This document shows positions 56,348-64,000 of a stretch of 64,000 nt of DNA, in pieces. Each line of letters starts with the position of its first letter. Position 1 is the stretch's first letter. The stretch is from Agromyces ramosus (GTDB lineage: Bacteria > Actinomycetota > Actinomycetes > Actinomycetales > Microbacteriaceae), in NCBI RefSeq assembly GCF_030817175.1, contig NZ_JAUSYY010000001.1:3906001-3970000 (forward strand). Reading direction: 5' to 3'. The notes under the pieces are model-generated. The model was not told the DNA's origin. It saw only the letters and a program-made list of their open reading frames with translations, and did no database searches. The translations under genes and the position numbers were made by a program.

Positions 56348-56628
56348 TCAGTGAAGGGCACATGCAAGCTGATCGCGGACCAGCGCCACGTTCACTCCGA
56401 CTGCTTCGCGGTCAGTGAGTAGTTTCGCAAGACGCTTCGGCCACAACACGTGATGTCGCGCGTCGTGAACGCGCCGCCGACCAGTGGCCAGTCCGCGTCA
56501 ATGAAGCAGAGAGCACCAGAAACGGGTACATCATCGCCAAGGATGCCTCGAACGACGCCGAGCTGTCTCAGCATCCCGTGGACGAGTTTCGTGGAGTCCC
56601 GTCCGCCGACGACGAGCTTTTCGATTCC
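56348..56628 (-). pseudogene. NERD-domain-like protein fragment with a frameshift
   Basis: After an in-frame TAA at 56629-56631, the minus strand reads EKLVVGGRDSTKLVHGML and VPVSGALCFIDADWPLVGGA. The family ending HHVLWPKRLAKLL then continues in another frame. A one-base change around 56451-56466 separates the two, so the gene is frameshifted as well as truncated at its 5' side. The stop at 56348 directly abuts the repeat-protein fragment. The family assignment rests on the LCF-x-DADWPL-x-GG and LWPK-x-L motifs. Confidence 0.6.
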
Positions 56629-56754
56629 TTATGAGTGCGGCACAGATCCTGTTTGTTCGCTGTCTGACGTGATCCGTTGTGGATCGTCGCGAACCTGGGG
56701 CGATCTTCAAGAAGGCCCCAAAGGCCCCGCGGGCTCAACTTAACGAAAAGAACT
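56629..56754. other. non-coding sequence next to the tRNA-Ala terminator
   Basis: I see no gene here. It is the edge of the accessory region, and its right end includes the T-tract of the tRNA-Ala terminator. Confidence 0.5.
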
Positions 56755-56778
56755 CCTGAGAACTTCGCGTTCATCAGG
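56755..56778 (-). terminator. terminator of tRNA-Ala
   Basis: On the minus strand, CCTGA-T-GAAC / GTTC-TCAGG forms a stem with one bulged base and a GCGAA loop. It is followed by AGTTCTTTTCG, a real T-tract. It begins 5 nt past the encoded CCA. Confidence 0.75.
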
Positions 56779-56783
56779 GGTTT

Positions 56784-56859
56784 TGGTGGATCTGAGGGGA
56801 CTCGAACCCCTGACCCCCTGCATGCCATGCAGGTGCGCTACCAGCTGCGCCACAGACCC
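56784..56859 (-). tRNA. tRNA-Ala (anticodon GGC)
   Basis: Acceptor GGGTCTG pairs with CAGATCC (one G-U), D-stem GCGC/GCGC, anticodon stem CCTGC/GCAGG around loop ATGGCAT, T-stem AGGGG/CCCCT. The anticodon GGC is at 56824-56826 (plus-strand gcc), reading GCC and GCU. CCA is encoded at 56784-56786. Its 3' end faces the accessory region. Confidence 0.97.
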
Positions 56860-56951
56860 GTACGCCCTGTTCCGGGCAACGAATTGAGCTTACACCAGCC
56901 TCCGCCTGCGAAAGAAATCGAGGGGCCCTCGCAGAGCGGATGCTCCGCCGG

Positions 56952-57326
56952 TCAGCTCTTCGCGGCGAGGAGCGGCGCCACCGGCAGCGCCGGGCAGTCG
57001 GCCCAGAGCCGCTCGAGTCCGTAGTAGAGGCGCTCTTCACGGTGGAACACGTGCACCACGAGGTCGCCGAAATCGAGGAGGATCCACCGGCCGGTGTGGT
57101 GTCCCTCACGGCGACGAGTCGGCGTGCCCGCCTTGCCGAGCACCGACTCGATCTCGTCGGCGATCGCGATGACATTGCGCTCGGAGTTGCCGGTGACGAG
57201 GAGGAAGACATCGGCGAAGGGCAGGGGCACGGAAACGTCGAGGGCGACGAGATCTTCGCCGCCCTTGGAATCGGCCGCCCTCGCGGCAAGCGCGAGGGAG
57301 TCGAGTGCCTGGTCGGATGCGGTCAT
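56952..57326 (-). CDS. rsfS: ribosome silencing factor RsfS
   Basis: The product has 124 residues from ATG 57326. It has the RsfS/Iojap fold with LALAARAADSKGGEDLVALD, FLLVTGNSERNVIAIADEIE, GRWILLDFGDLVVHVFHREE and the C-terminal YYGLERLWAD. It binds uL14 on the large subunit and blocks subunit joining in starvation. It follows the proline-rich membrane protein and nadD, as in many bacteria where nadD and rsfS are neighbours. Confidence 0.95.
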   Translation of the reverse strand: MTASDQALDSLALAARAADSKGGEDLVALDVSVPLPFADVFLLVTGNSERNVIAIADEIESVLGKAGTPTRRREGHHTGRWILLDFGDLVVHVFHREERLYYGLERLWADCPALPVAPLLAAKS

Positions 57327-57381
57327 GCGCTCACTTCCGGATATTGGGATCGGTGGGTGCCGCGGTTCTGGGATGCCACGA

Positions 57382-58536
57382 CTAGAAGAGACCGGCGATC
57401 GCGCCGATGACGAGCGTGGCGACGACCCCGAGTGCGAGTACACCGGCGGTGACCGCGAGCACGAGCGGAACGTTCATGCCCTCCTTCTTCGGAGCGGACA
57501 TCATGGCCCGTGACGCGCCCTGCGTGCTGATCGCACGAGTCGCGGCGACGGGTGCGACGCCCGTGCCGACGTCTTCGACCCGGTCGAAGAGACGATCGAC
57601 CTCGGAGGAGTCGATCTGGCTCGGGTGCACGCCGGTCGCCCCGTAGCTGCGAGGGAGGTCGATGGAACCGGTGGCGATGATCTCACCGGCGGAGGCGAGC
57701 GGGTTGCCCATCGGTCCGTGGTCGGGCAGCGACGGCAGGATCAGCGCGTTCGTGGTCGTGGGAACGCCGTGGCTGAGTCCGCCGCGCGAGAGCATCTGGT
57801 CGAACGGCTCGGCGCGTTCGATCGGGGCGTTGAGCTGCGCGGTCCAGTGCCCGACCGGCTTCGGCTCCGCGACGTCGGGCACACCCGGCTGCGCCTGCCC
57901 GGGCTGGGCGAACACGGGCTGCTGGGCGGGGGCCGGCCGGTATACCGGCGTGGGCGCCGGCACGGGCTGCGCCGAGGACTCGGGATTCGCCGATGCGGGC
58001 ATCGGCGTCGATGACGCGGGCGTGGGCGGCGTGACTGAGGCAGGATCGTCGACATCGTCGACATCGTCGAAGTCGACGTCGAGCTCGCCGAGCTGGCTGG
58101 CGTCGAGCATGGCGCGCAGCTCTCGGCGCGTGAGCGTTCGTTCGGGTGCCGTCGTCTCGACGCGCTCCGCGGCACGCGCCGGGGCGGGAGGCTGCGGAGG
58201 CGGGGGCTGAACCGCCCTGGGAGCGAATGGGGTCTGGACGGGCGCCGGGGCGGGCGGGGCCGCTCCGAACGACGAAGGCTGCTGGCCGTAGACGCCAGCC
58301 GACTGCGGCGTGGCGTACGCGGCGGGGGCGGCTGCCGGGACGGGCTGCGCCGATGGCGCGGGCGACTGCGGGCGCGGGGTCGGCATGGGTGGCACCGGCT
58401 GATGAGCCTGCTGCGGCGCTGCGTAGGCCGCAGGCGCTGGCTCGGGGGTCGGCGATGGCGCCTGCTGCTCGTGCAGCAGGCGTTCGCGCTCTCGCGCCTC
58501 GCGGCGCGTCAGCGGCGGTTCCTGCGACGACGTCAT
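57382..58536 (-). CDS. proline-rich protein with C-terminal membrane anchor, unknown function
   Basis: The product has 384 residues. An N-terminal charged segment ([20 protein letters not shown]) is followed by a long Pro/Ala/Gln-rich disordered region, with a second basic motif ([16 protein letters not shown]) near residue 135 that resembles the first. It ends in one transmembrane helix ([20 protein letters not shown]). ATG 58536 overlaps the nadD stop by 4 bp. The function is unknown. Confidence 0.7.
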   Translation of the reverse strand: MTSSQEPPLTRREARERERLLHEQQAPSPTPEPAPAAYAAPQQAHQPVPPMPTPRPQSPAPSAQPVPAAAPAAYATPQSAGVYGQQPSSFGAAPPAPAPVQTPFAPRAVQPPPPQPPAPARAAERVETTAPERTLTRRELRAMLDASQLGELDVDFDDVDDVDDPASVTPPTPASSTPMPASANPESSAQPVPAPTPVYRPAPAQQPVFAQPGQAQPGVPDVAEPKPVGHWTAQLNAPIERAEPFDQMLSRGGLSHGVPTTTNALILPSLPDHGPMGNPLASAGEIIATGSIDLPRSYGATGVHPSQIDSSEVDRLFDRVEDVGTGVAPVAATRAISTQGASRAMMSAPKKEGMNVPLVLAVTAGVLALGVVATLVIGAIAGLF

Positions 58537-59132
58537 TCGACACTCCGATAGAGGTGGTGCTTGGAGATGTACTGGACGACCCCATCGGGCACCAAGTACC
58601 ACACCGGGAATCCCCGGCGCACCCTGTCCCGGCAGTCGGTCGACGAGATCGCAAGTGCCGGAACCTCCAACAAGCTTACGTCTTGCTCGGGCAAACCCGA
58701 AACGGACAGCACATGTCCCGGCCGACTCACAGCCACGAAGTGGGCGAGTTCCCACAGCTCGTCGACGTCTTTCCAGGAGAGGATCTGGGCGATGGCGTCG
58801 GCACCGGTGATGAAGTAGAGGTCGGCATCGCGGCGTTCGCGCCGGATGTCCCGCAGGGTGTCGATCGTGAACGTCGGCTTCGAGCGGTCGATGTCGACGC
58901 GACTCACGGTGAAGCGCGGGTTCGAGGCCGTCGCGATGACGGTCATCAGGTAGCGATGCTCAGCGGGCGTGACATCCGTCTTGTAGCTCGGCTCGCCGGT
59001 GGGCACGAAGATGACCTCGTCGAGGTCGAGCGACTGCGCCACCTCGCTCGCGGCGACGAGGTGACCGTGGTGGATGGGGTCGAACGTGCCGCCCATGACC
59101 CCGAGTCTCGGCCGGCGAACCTCGACCGTCAT
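58533..59132 (-). CDS. nadD: nicotinate-nucleotide adenylyltransferase
   Basis: The product has 199 residues from ATG 59132 ([15 protein letters not shown]). The nucleotidyltransferase motif is [12 protein letters not shown], and the second block is [13 protein letters not shown], with the S-S/T-x-x-R motif slightly varied. It adenylates nicotinate mononucleotide to make NaAD in NAD synthesis. Its stop overlaps the proline-rich gene. Confidence 0.94.
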   Translation of the reverse strand: MTVEVRRPRLGVMGGTFDPIHHGHLVAASEVAQSLDLDEVIFVPTGEPSYKTDVTPAEHRYLMTVIATASNPRFTVSRVDIDRSKPTFTIDTLRDIRRERRDADLYFITGADAIAQILSWKDVDELWELAHFVAVSRPGHVLSVSGLPEQDVSLLEVPALAISSTDCRDRVRRGFPVWYLVPDGVVQYISKHHLYRSVE

Positions 59133-59148
59133 CGGTCGGTCGCCAGCC

Positions 59149-59370
59149 TCAGTGGCCGACGTGCCCGTCTCCGGTGTGTCGGGCCGCGTAGGCGGCTGCC
59201 TTGCCTCGGTGACGGTTCGCGACGTCACGGTAGGACGCGGCGATGAAGCCGAGCGCGGCGAAGATGATGAGCGCGATGAGGCCGTACATCCAGGCCTCCA
59301 TCGGCAGCTCCCGGGCGTGCACCGTCTCGGTGAGCACCGTTCCGGTCAACGCTGCGGTGGTGAGGCTCAT
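59149..59370 (-). CDS. small single-pass membrane protein
   Basis: The product has 73 residues from ATG 59370, with AAAGGA upstream. After an N-terminal stretch of about 25 residues there is one helix ([20 protein letters not shown]) and a basic, His-rich tail ([10 protein letters not shown]). No family is recognised. It lies between proA and nadD on the same strand, 16 bp before nadD, so it is likely expressed with them. Confidence 0.68.
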   Translation of the reverse strand: MSLTTAALTGTVLTETVHARELPMEAWMYGLIALIIFAALGFIAASYRDVANRHRGKAAAYAARHTGDGHVGH

Positions 59371-59422
59371 TCGCCGTTCCTTTCGAATCCTGCGGGGTAA
59401 CGCTCCGGACAGTCTAGCGAGG

Positions 59423-60691
59423 TCAGGCGCGCACGTGTCCGGCGCCGCGCACGATCCACTTCGTGCTCGTGAGCTCGGGCAAGCCCATCGGGCCGCGAGC
59501 ATGCAGTTTCTGCGTTGAGATTCCCACCTCGGCGCCGAACCCGAACTCCGCCCCGTCGGTGAAGCGGGTCGAGGCATTGACCATGACGGCTGCGGCATCC
59601 ACCTCGTTCAGGAACCGCTCGGCGTTGGCGAGGTCGTTCGTGACGATCGACTCCGTGTGCTTCGTCGAATACCGGCGGATGTGCGCAAGCGCGTCGTCGA
59701 GGGAGTCGACGATGCCGACCGAGAGGTCGAGGCTCATGTGCTCGGTGGCCCACTCGTCGTCGGTGATCGGCGCGGCTTCGGGCCGCAACGCCCGTACCCG
59801 CTCGTCGGCGTGCACGGTGACACCGGATGCCTCGAGCCGATCGAGCACCGCGGGCAGCAGGCGCTGGGCGGCGTCACGGTGCACGAGCAGCGTCTCGAGT
59901 GCGTTGCAGACGCTCGGACGCTGCACCTTGGCGTTGTGCACGAGTTCGACCGCCCAGTCTTCGCGGGCGCTCTCGTCGAGGAACATGTGCACGACGCCGG
60001 CGCCCGTCTCGATGACCGGAACACGCGCCTCCTCGACCACGGCGCGGATCAGCGCGGCGCTTCCGCGCGGGATCAGGACGTCGACGTAGTCGCGGGCCTG
60101 CATGAGGTGGCGCGCGCCGGCGCGTCCGAAGTCGTCGACCGTCTGCACGGCGGCACCTGGCAGGCCGACTGCTTCGAGGGCATCGCGAAGTACCTCGACG
60201 AGGACGCGGTTCGTCTGCTCGGCGGCGGTGCCGCCACGGAGCACGGCCGCGTTGCCGCTCTTGATCGCGAGCACGGCGATGTCGATCGTCACGTTGGGCC
60301 GGGCCTCGTAGATGGCGCCGATGACGCCGAGGGGCACTCGCACCTGGTCGATGCGCACCCCATTCGGCAGCGACCTGCCGCTCACCGTCTCGCCGACGGG
60401 ATCGCTCAGCCCGATGACCTCGAGCACGGCATCGGCGAGCGCCTCCACGCGGCGCTCATCGAGCGCGAGCCGGTCGAGGAGCCCGGTCGCGAGGCCGGCG
60501 TCGCGGCCAGCTTGGAGGTCGAGGGCATTCGCGGCGATGATGTCGGCGGCGGCGGCGCGCAGCAGCGTCGAGACCTGCTCGAGGGCAGCGTTCTTCTCAG
60601 CCGTCGTCGCGCGTGCAAGGCGGTAGGAGGCCTCCTTCGCCGCGGCGAGACGCTCGTCGAGCACAGCGGTGTCGAGTTCGGTCTGCAGCAT
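59423..60691 (-). CDS. proA: glutamate-5-semialdehyde dehydrogenase (gamma-glutamyl phosphate reductase)
   Basis: The product has 422 residues from ATG 60691 (MLQTELDTAV). Landmarks are VRVPLGVIGAIYEARPNVTID, LRGGTAAEQTNR and the catalytic Cys in QRPSVCNALETLLVH. It reduces gamma-glutamyl phosphate to glutamate semialdehyde, the second step of proline synthesis. It follows proB closely. Confidence 0.95.
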   Translation of the reverse strand: MLQTELDTAVLDERLAAAKEASYRLARATTAEKNAALEQVSTLLRAAAADIIAANALDLQAGRDAGLATGLLDRLALDERRVEALADAVLEVIGLSDPVGETVSGRSLPNGVRIDQVRVPLGVIGAIYEARPNVTIDIAVLAIKSGNAAVLRGGTAAEQTNRVLVEVLRDALEAVGLPGAAVQTVDDFGRAGARHLMQARDYVDVLIPRGSAALIRAVVEEARVPVIETGAGVVHMFLDESAREDWAVELVHNAKVQRPSVCNALETLLVHRDAAQRLLPAVLDRLEASGVTVHADERVRALRPEAAPITDDEWATEHMSLDLSVGIVDSLDDALAHIRRYSTKHTESIVTNDLANAERFLNEVDAAAVMVNASTRFTDGAEFGFGAEVGISTQKLHARGPMGLPELTSTKWIVRGAGHVRA

Positions 60692-60701
60692 GGAAACCAG
60701 C

Positions 60702-61550
60702 CTAGGTGAGCGCGGATTCTCCGGCAGCTTCGTGACGACCTGCTTCACGACGCTCGGCTCGACGGCCTTCGGGTGCGGCGTCGAACCACGTGCCGACCTC
60801 TCGCCCCGCGAGTGCCTCGGCCACGAGCGGCGTGGCGGTGATGAGCACCGCGGCGCCGGACTCGGCTGCGATGCGCGCGGCCGAGACCTTCGTCTCCGCT
60901 CCCCCGGTGCCGACGCCCGCTCGGCCGACCGAACCGATCTCGACCCCGGCGAGGGCGTCGCCGAAGGGCACGTGGGCGATGCGCTCCGCCCCCGGAAGGT
61001 GCGGCGGTTTCGTGTAGAGCGCGTCGACGTCGGAGAGCAGCACGAGCAACTCGGCGCCGATGAGCTCGGCGACGAGGGCCGCGAGCCGGTCGTTGTCTCC
61101 GAACCGGATCTCGTGCGTCGCGACCGTGTCGTTCTCGTTCACGATCGGCAGGATCCGCAGCGCGAGGAGCCGGTCCATCGCACGCTGGGCGTTGGAGCGC
61201 GGCGTCGAATGCTCGAGGTCGCCGGCCGTGAGGAGCACCTGCCCGGCGACGATGTCGTACCGGTCGAGCGCGTCCTGGTACCGGAACACGAGCAGGTTCT
61301 GCCCGACGGATGCCGCGGCCTGCTGCGTTGCGAGGTCGGTGGGGCGCTCATCGAGCTTCAGGTACGGCATGCCGGTCGCGATCGCGCCCGAGGAGACGAG
61401 CACCACCTCGGCGCCGCGTCCGTGCGCCGTCGCGAGCGCGTCGACGAGCGGGCCGATCTGCCCGGCGTTCTCGCCGCTGATCGACGAGGAGCCGACCTTC
61501 ACGACGATGCGGGTCGCGGCCGGGATCTCGGCGCGACTGCGCGGGATCAT
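60702..61550 (-). CDS. proB: glutamate 5-kinase, short form
   Basis: The product has 282 residues. The amino-acid-kinase fold has [39 protein letters not shown] and [15 protein letters not shown]. At 282 residues it lacks the C-terminal PUA domain of longer enzymes. It phosphorylates glutamate as the first step of proline synthesis. The start overlaps obg (ATGA), and proA follows 10 bp after its stop. Confidence 0.94.
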   Translation of the reverse strand: MIPRSRAEIPAATRIVVKVGSSSISGENAGQIGPLVDALATAHGRGAEVVLVSSGAIATGMPYLKLDERPTDLATQQAAASVGQNLLVFRYQDALDRYDIVAGQVLLTAGDLEHSTPRSNAQRAMDRLLALRILPIVNENDTVATHEIRFGDNDRLAALVAELIGAELLVLLSDVDALYTKPPHLPGAERIAHVPFGDALAGVEIGSVGRAGVGTGGAETKVSAARIAAESGAAVLITATPLVAEALAGREVGTWFDAAPEGRRAERREAGRHEAAGESALT

Positions 61551-63133
61551 CGCTCGCCCTCGTCGCCCGAACCCTCCACGGCGGTTGCGGTCGCGGTCGC
61601 TTCGGCGTCGAGCTGCGGCTCGGCATCGTCGTCATCGGGCCACATGCCGGCCGCGCGCTCGCGCTCGAGCTCGGCTCGTGCCTCGGCCTTCGCGTCCATG
61701 CGCTCGTGGTAGTCGGTGCGACGCTCGTTGCGCGTGGCACGCCGGTTCTCGTCGAGACGGAGGTCGGCGCCTCGGGGGGCGGTGATGAGTTCGGCCGTGG
61801 ACGTGAGGGTGGGCTCCCAGTCGAAGACGACGCCGGAGCCCTTGCCGATGACGACCGTCGAGCCGGCGACCGCGCCGGCGCGAACGAGCTCGTCTTCGAC
61901 GCCGAGTCGCGCGAGCCGGTCGGCGAGGTAGCCGACGGCCTCGTCGTTCGTGAAGTCGGTCTGCTGCACCCATCGCTCGGGCTTGCGTCCGAGCACGCGG
62001 TAGAGCGTGCCGTAGCTGCCACCCTCGGCGCGCACGGTGAAGCCGCCTTCGTCGCTGTTCTTCGGACGGATGACGATGCGCTCAGGCGTCGCGGCGAGGG
62101 CCGCCACTGCTGCCGCCCTCGTCTCGTCGACGAGTTCTCCGAGCGCGAAGCCGAGCTGGCGGAGACCCTCATGGCTGACGGTGGAGATCTCGAAGACACG
62201 GTAGCCCCGCGCTTCGAACTCGGGCTTCACGAACTCGGCGAGCTCGCGCCCCTCGGGCACGTCGATCTTGTTCAGTGCGACGAGCTGGGGGCGCTCGAGG
62301 AGCGGCACCTGGCCCTCGGGCACCGGGTAGGCGGCGAGCTCGCGCAGGATGATGTCGAGGTCGGTGACCGGGTCGCGCCCGGGCTCGAGTGTCGCGCAGT
62401 CGACGACGTGCAGGAGCGCCGAGCAGCGCTCGACATGACGGAGGAACTCGAGGCCGAGGCCCTTGCCCTCGCTCGCGCCCTCGATGAGGCCGGGTACGTC
62501 GGCGACGGTGAACCGGTGATCGCCGGCCTGTACGACGCCGAGATTCGGGTGCAGCGTGGTGAACGGGTACTCGGCGATCTTCGGGCGGGCCGAGGAGAGT
62601 GCGGCGATGAGGCTCGACTTGCCGGCCGATGGGTAGCCGACGAGCGCGACATCCGCGATGGTCTTCAGCTCGAGGGTGATCTCGCGCTCTTCGCCGAGCG
62701 TGCCGAGCAGCGCGAAGCCGGGCGCCTTGCGCTTCGTGGAGGCGAGCGCCGCATTGCCGAGGCCGCCCTGACCACCGGCGGCGGCGAGGAATCGCATGCC
62801 GGGAGCCGTGAGGTCGGCGAGCTCGTTGCCGTCTTCGTCTTTGACGACGGTGCCGATGGGAACCGGCAGTTCGAGCGGCTCCCCGGCTGCGCCGGAGCGG
62901 TGGTCGCCCATGCCGGGCTGGCCGTTCGAGGAGGTGCGGTGCGGGCGTCCGTGGTACGCGAGGAGCGTCGTGGTGTTGGGGTCGGCGAGGAGCTCGATGT
63001 CGCCACCGTGTCCGCCATTGCCGCCGTCGGGGCCCGCGAGGGGCTTGAACTTCTCACGGCGCACCGAGACGCAGCCGTTCCCGCCATGACCGGCACGCAG
63101 GAACAGCGTCACCTCGTCGACGAAGCTGACCAT
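61547..63133 (-). CDS. obg: GTPase Obg
   Basis: The product has 528 residues. The N-terminal glycine-rich Obg fold ([28 protein letters not shown]) is followed by the G domain with [12 protein letters not shown] (G1), DVPGLIEGA (G3) and NKID (G4). The C-terminal OCT domain has [20 protein letters not shown] and a charged tail. Obg acts in large-subunit assembly and stress signalling. It is in the rplU-rpmA operon, as is typical. Confidence 0.96.
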   Translation of the reverse strand: MVSFVDEVTLFLRAGHGGNGCVSVRREKFKPLAGPDGGNGGHGGDIELLADPNTTTLLAYHGRPHRTSSNGQPGMGDHRSGAAGEPLELPVPIGTVVKDEDGNELADLTAPGMRFLAAAGGQGGLGNAALASTKRKAPGFALLGTLGEEREITLELKTIADVALVGYPSAGKSSLIAALSSARPKIAEYPFTTLHPNLGVVQAGDHRFTVADVPGLIEGASEGKGLGLEFLRHVERCSALLHVVDCATLEPGRDPVTDLDIILRELAAYPVPEGQVPLLERPQLVALNKIDVPEGRELAEFVKPEFEARGYRVFEISTVSHEGLRQLGFALGELVDETRAAAVAALAATPERIVIRPKNSDEGGFTVRAEGGSYGTLYRVLGRKPERWVQQTDFTNDEAVGYLADRLARLGVEDELVRAGAVAGSTVVIGKGSGVVFDWEPTLTSTAELITAPRGADLRLDENRRATRNERRTDYHERMDAKAEARAELERERAAGMWPDDDDAEPQLDAEATATATAVEGSGDEGER

Positions 63134-63205
63134 GCTGCACTCTCCAAACCGATGAAAACACGTGAGGGCGAGCCGAAGCCCGCCCTCACGAAAACCGTCG
63201 ATCGA

Positions 63206-63463
63206 CTATTCGCCGACCGCCACGATGTTGATGACCTTGCGGCCGCCCTTGTGACCGAACTGCACTGCGCCCGCCTCGAGCGCGAACAGCGTGTCGTCGC
63301 CACCGCGACCGACGCCCGCGCCCGGGTGGAAGTGGGTGCCGCGCTGGCGGACGATGATCTCGCCCGCGCCGACGACCTGGCCACCGAACCGCTTCACGCC
63401 GAGGCGCTGGGCGTTGGAGTCACGACCGTTGCGAGTAGAGCTCGCTCCCTTTTTGTGTGCCAT
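63206..63463 (-). CDS. rpmA: 50S ribosomal protein L27
   Basis: The product has 85 residues. [20 protein letters not shown] and VIVRQRGT-like [13 protein letters not shown] are the L27 signature; the N-terminus reaches toward the peptidyl-transferase centre. It follows rplU by 19 bp and precedes obg by 72 bp. Confidence 0.97.
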   Translation of the reverse strand: MAHKKGASSTRNGRDSNAQRLGVKRFGGQVVGAGEIIVRQRGTHFHPGAGVGRGGDDTLFALEAGAVQFGHKGGRKVINIVAVGE

Positions 63464-63482
63464 TAGCTGCTCTCCTCAGGCT

Positions 63483-63791
63483 CTACTTGATTCCGGTGAC
63501 CTTGACGCGCGTGAGGTCCTGACGGTGCCCCTGGCGCTTCTTGTAGCCGGTCTTGTTCTTGAACTTCTGGATCACGATCTTGGGGCCACGGAGGTCGTTG
63601 AGAACCTCAGCCGTGACCGTGATCTTTGCGAGCGACTCGGCGTCGGAGGTGATCTTCTCTCCATCGACGAGGAGGACCGCGGCGAGCTTGACGTTGCCGT
63701 CCTTGTCTGCCTTGATACGGTCCATCGTCACGATGGTGCCGACTTCGACCTTCTCCTGCCGGCCGCCGGCGCGCACTACTGCGTAAACCAC
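63483..63791 (-). CDS. rplU: 50S ribosomal protein L21
   Basis: The product has 102 residues. [19 protein letters not shown] at the start and [16 protein letters not shown] at the end are L21 landmarks. It is the first gene of the rplU-rpmA-obg-proB-proA run, behind a leader of about 155 nt. Confidence 0.97.
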   Translation of the reverse strand: MVYAVVRAGGRQEKVEVGTIVTMDRIKADKDGNVKLAAVLLVDGEKITSDAESLAKITVTAEVLNDLRGPKIVIQKFKNKTGYKKRQGHRQDLTRVKVTGIK

Positions 63792-63810
63792 TACTCGTAC
63801 CTATCTCTGG

Positions 63811-63827
63811 GGAGCCCCGAAGGCTCC
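63811..63827 (-). promoter_or_regulatory. hairpin in the rplU leader
   Basis: The 6-bp stem GGAGCC/GGCTCC with loop TTCGG on the transcript lies about 20 nt before the rplU start, in a leader of about 155 nt. It could take part in autogenous control by L21, as in L21 leader RNAs of other phyla. No match to a known consensus was tested. Confidence 0.35.
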
Positions 63828-63951
63828 GACTGTCTGATGGGGTGTCACTGCGCGGGACCCCAGCGGGAAGGAGAGGGTCGTCACTGCCAGAAAACGCGGT
63901 GCAGATGAACTGCAGTGGGCACACCGGGATAAGCGGTGGCACCAACGGTCG

Positions 63952-63980
63952 AGTTTACCCGACGACAGGGGGTCGGTCAA
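63952..63980 (-). promoter_or_regulatory. sigma70-type promoter of the rplU operon
   Basis: On the minus strand TTGACC (63975-63980) and TAAACT (63952-63957) are spaced by exactly 17 bp. A start near 63945 gives a leader of about 155 nt to rplU. Confidence 0.8.
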
Positions 63981-64000
63981 ACGCGCGGCGCCCGGCGAGT

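Overview
The window is high-GC DNA with GTG starts, many 4-bp ATGA/GTGA gene overlaps and an actinobacterial gene set: FKBP next to pafB, DUF3097, DUF3099, imuA'-imuB-dnaE2, a short ProB without a PUA domain, and actinobacterial GlgA/GlgC. Gene content and order fit the Microbacteriaceae (an Agromyces/Microbacterium-like genome). That placement is inference, because there is no 16S gene here.

Layout. 1-3547: HAD phosphatase, tRNA m1A58 methyltransferase, FKBP lipoprotein and pafB on the minus strand, with pafB cut by the window edge. 3602-6743: PAC2 protein, undecaprenyl-diphosphatase and an M20 peptidase. 6858-6982: tRNA-Leu(GAG) and its terminator. 7157-13784: a LexA-box-driven mutagenesis operon (imuA', imuB, dnaE2) that runs into a DUF3097 gene. 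13953-26980: VIT1-type iron transporter, Lrp regulator with a PLP lyase, MFS pump, helicase, GDSL hydrolase, D,D-carboxypeptidase, TrmH methyltransferase, sirtuin, glycosyltransferase, alpha/beta hydrolase and a DnaQ exonuclease. 27038-36376: L31 type B, ABC ATPase, divergent glgA/glgC, SerB, a secreted beta-propeller, FabG, a DUF3099/zinc-protein/SURF1 cluster and an ABC-F ATPase. 36516-46918: AlkZ-like protein, YceI, NagZ-like lipoprotein, secreted transglycosylase with an MpaB-like oxygenase, Lrp plus E1alpha-E1beta-E2 of a 2-oxoacid dehydrogenase, and glutathione peroxidase.

46919-56783 looks like an accessory island ending at the 3' end of tRNA-Ala(GGC). It holds a ferredoxin remnant, a LacI regulator convergent with a 1030-residue secreted glycosidase, an AraC regulator divergent from an SDR-SDR-LtrA operon, and fragments of NERD-domain and repeat proteins. 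LacI-type palindromes lie over the glycosidase promoter, and a near-copy lies upstream of the LacI gene, so these two genes probably form one small regulon.

56952-64000 is core again, all on the minus strand: rplU-rpmA-obg-proB-proA behind a good sigma70 promoter and a long leader, then a small membrane protein, nadD, a proline-rich membrane protein and rsfS.

Main leads: the glycosidase has an apparently circularly permuted LamG domain inserted in its ricin-type lectin; DUF3097 appears co-transcribed with the SOS polymerase genes and shows a TOPRIM-like pattern; a small Cys/His protein is translationally coupled to SURF1; and the word GGATGCC/GGCATCC recurs through the core but is sparse in the island.
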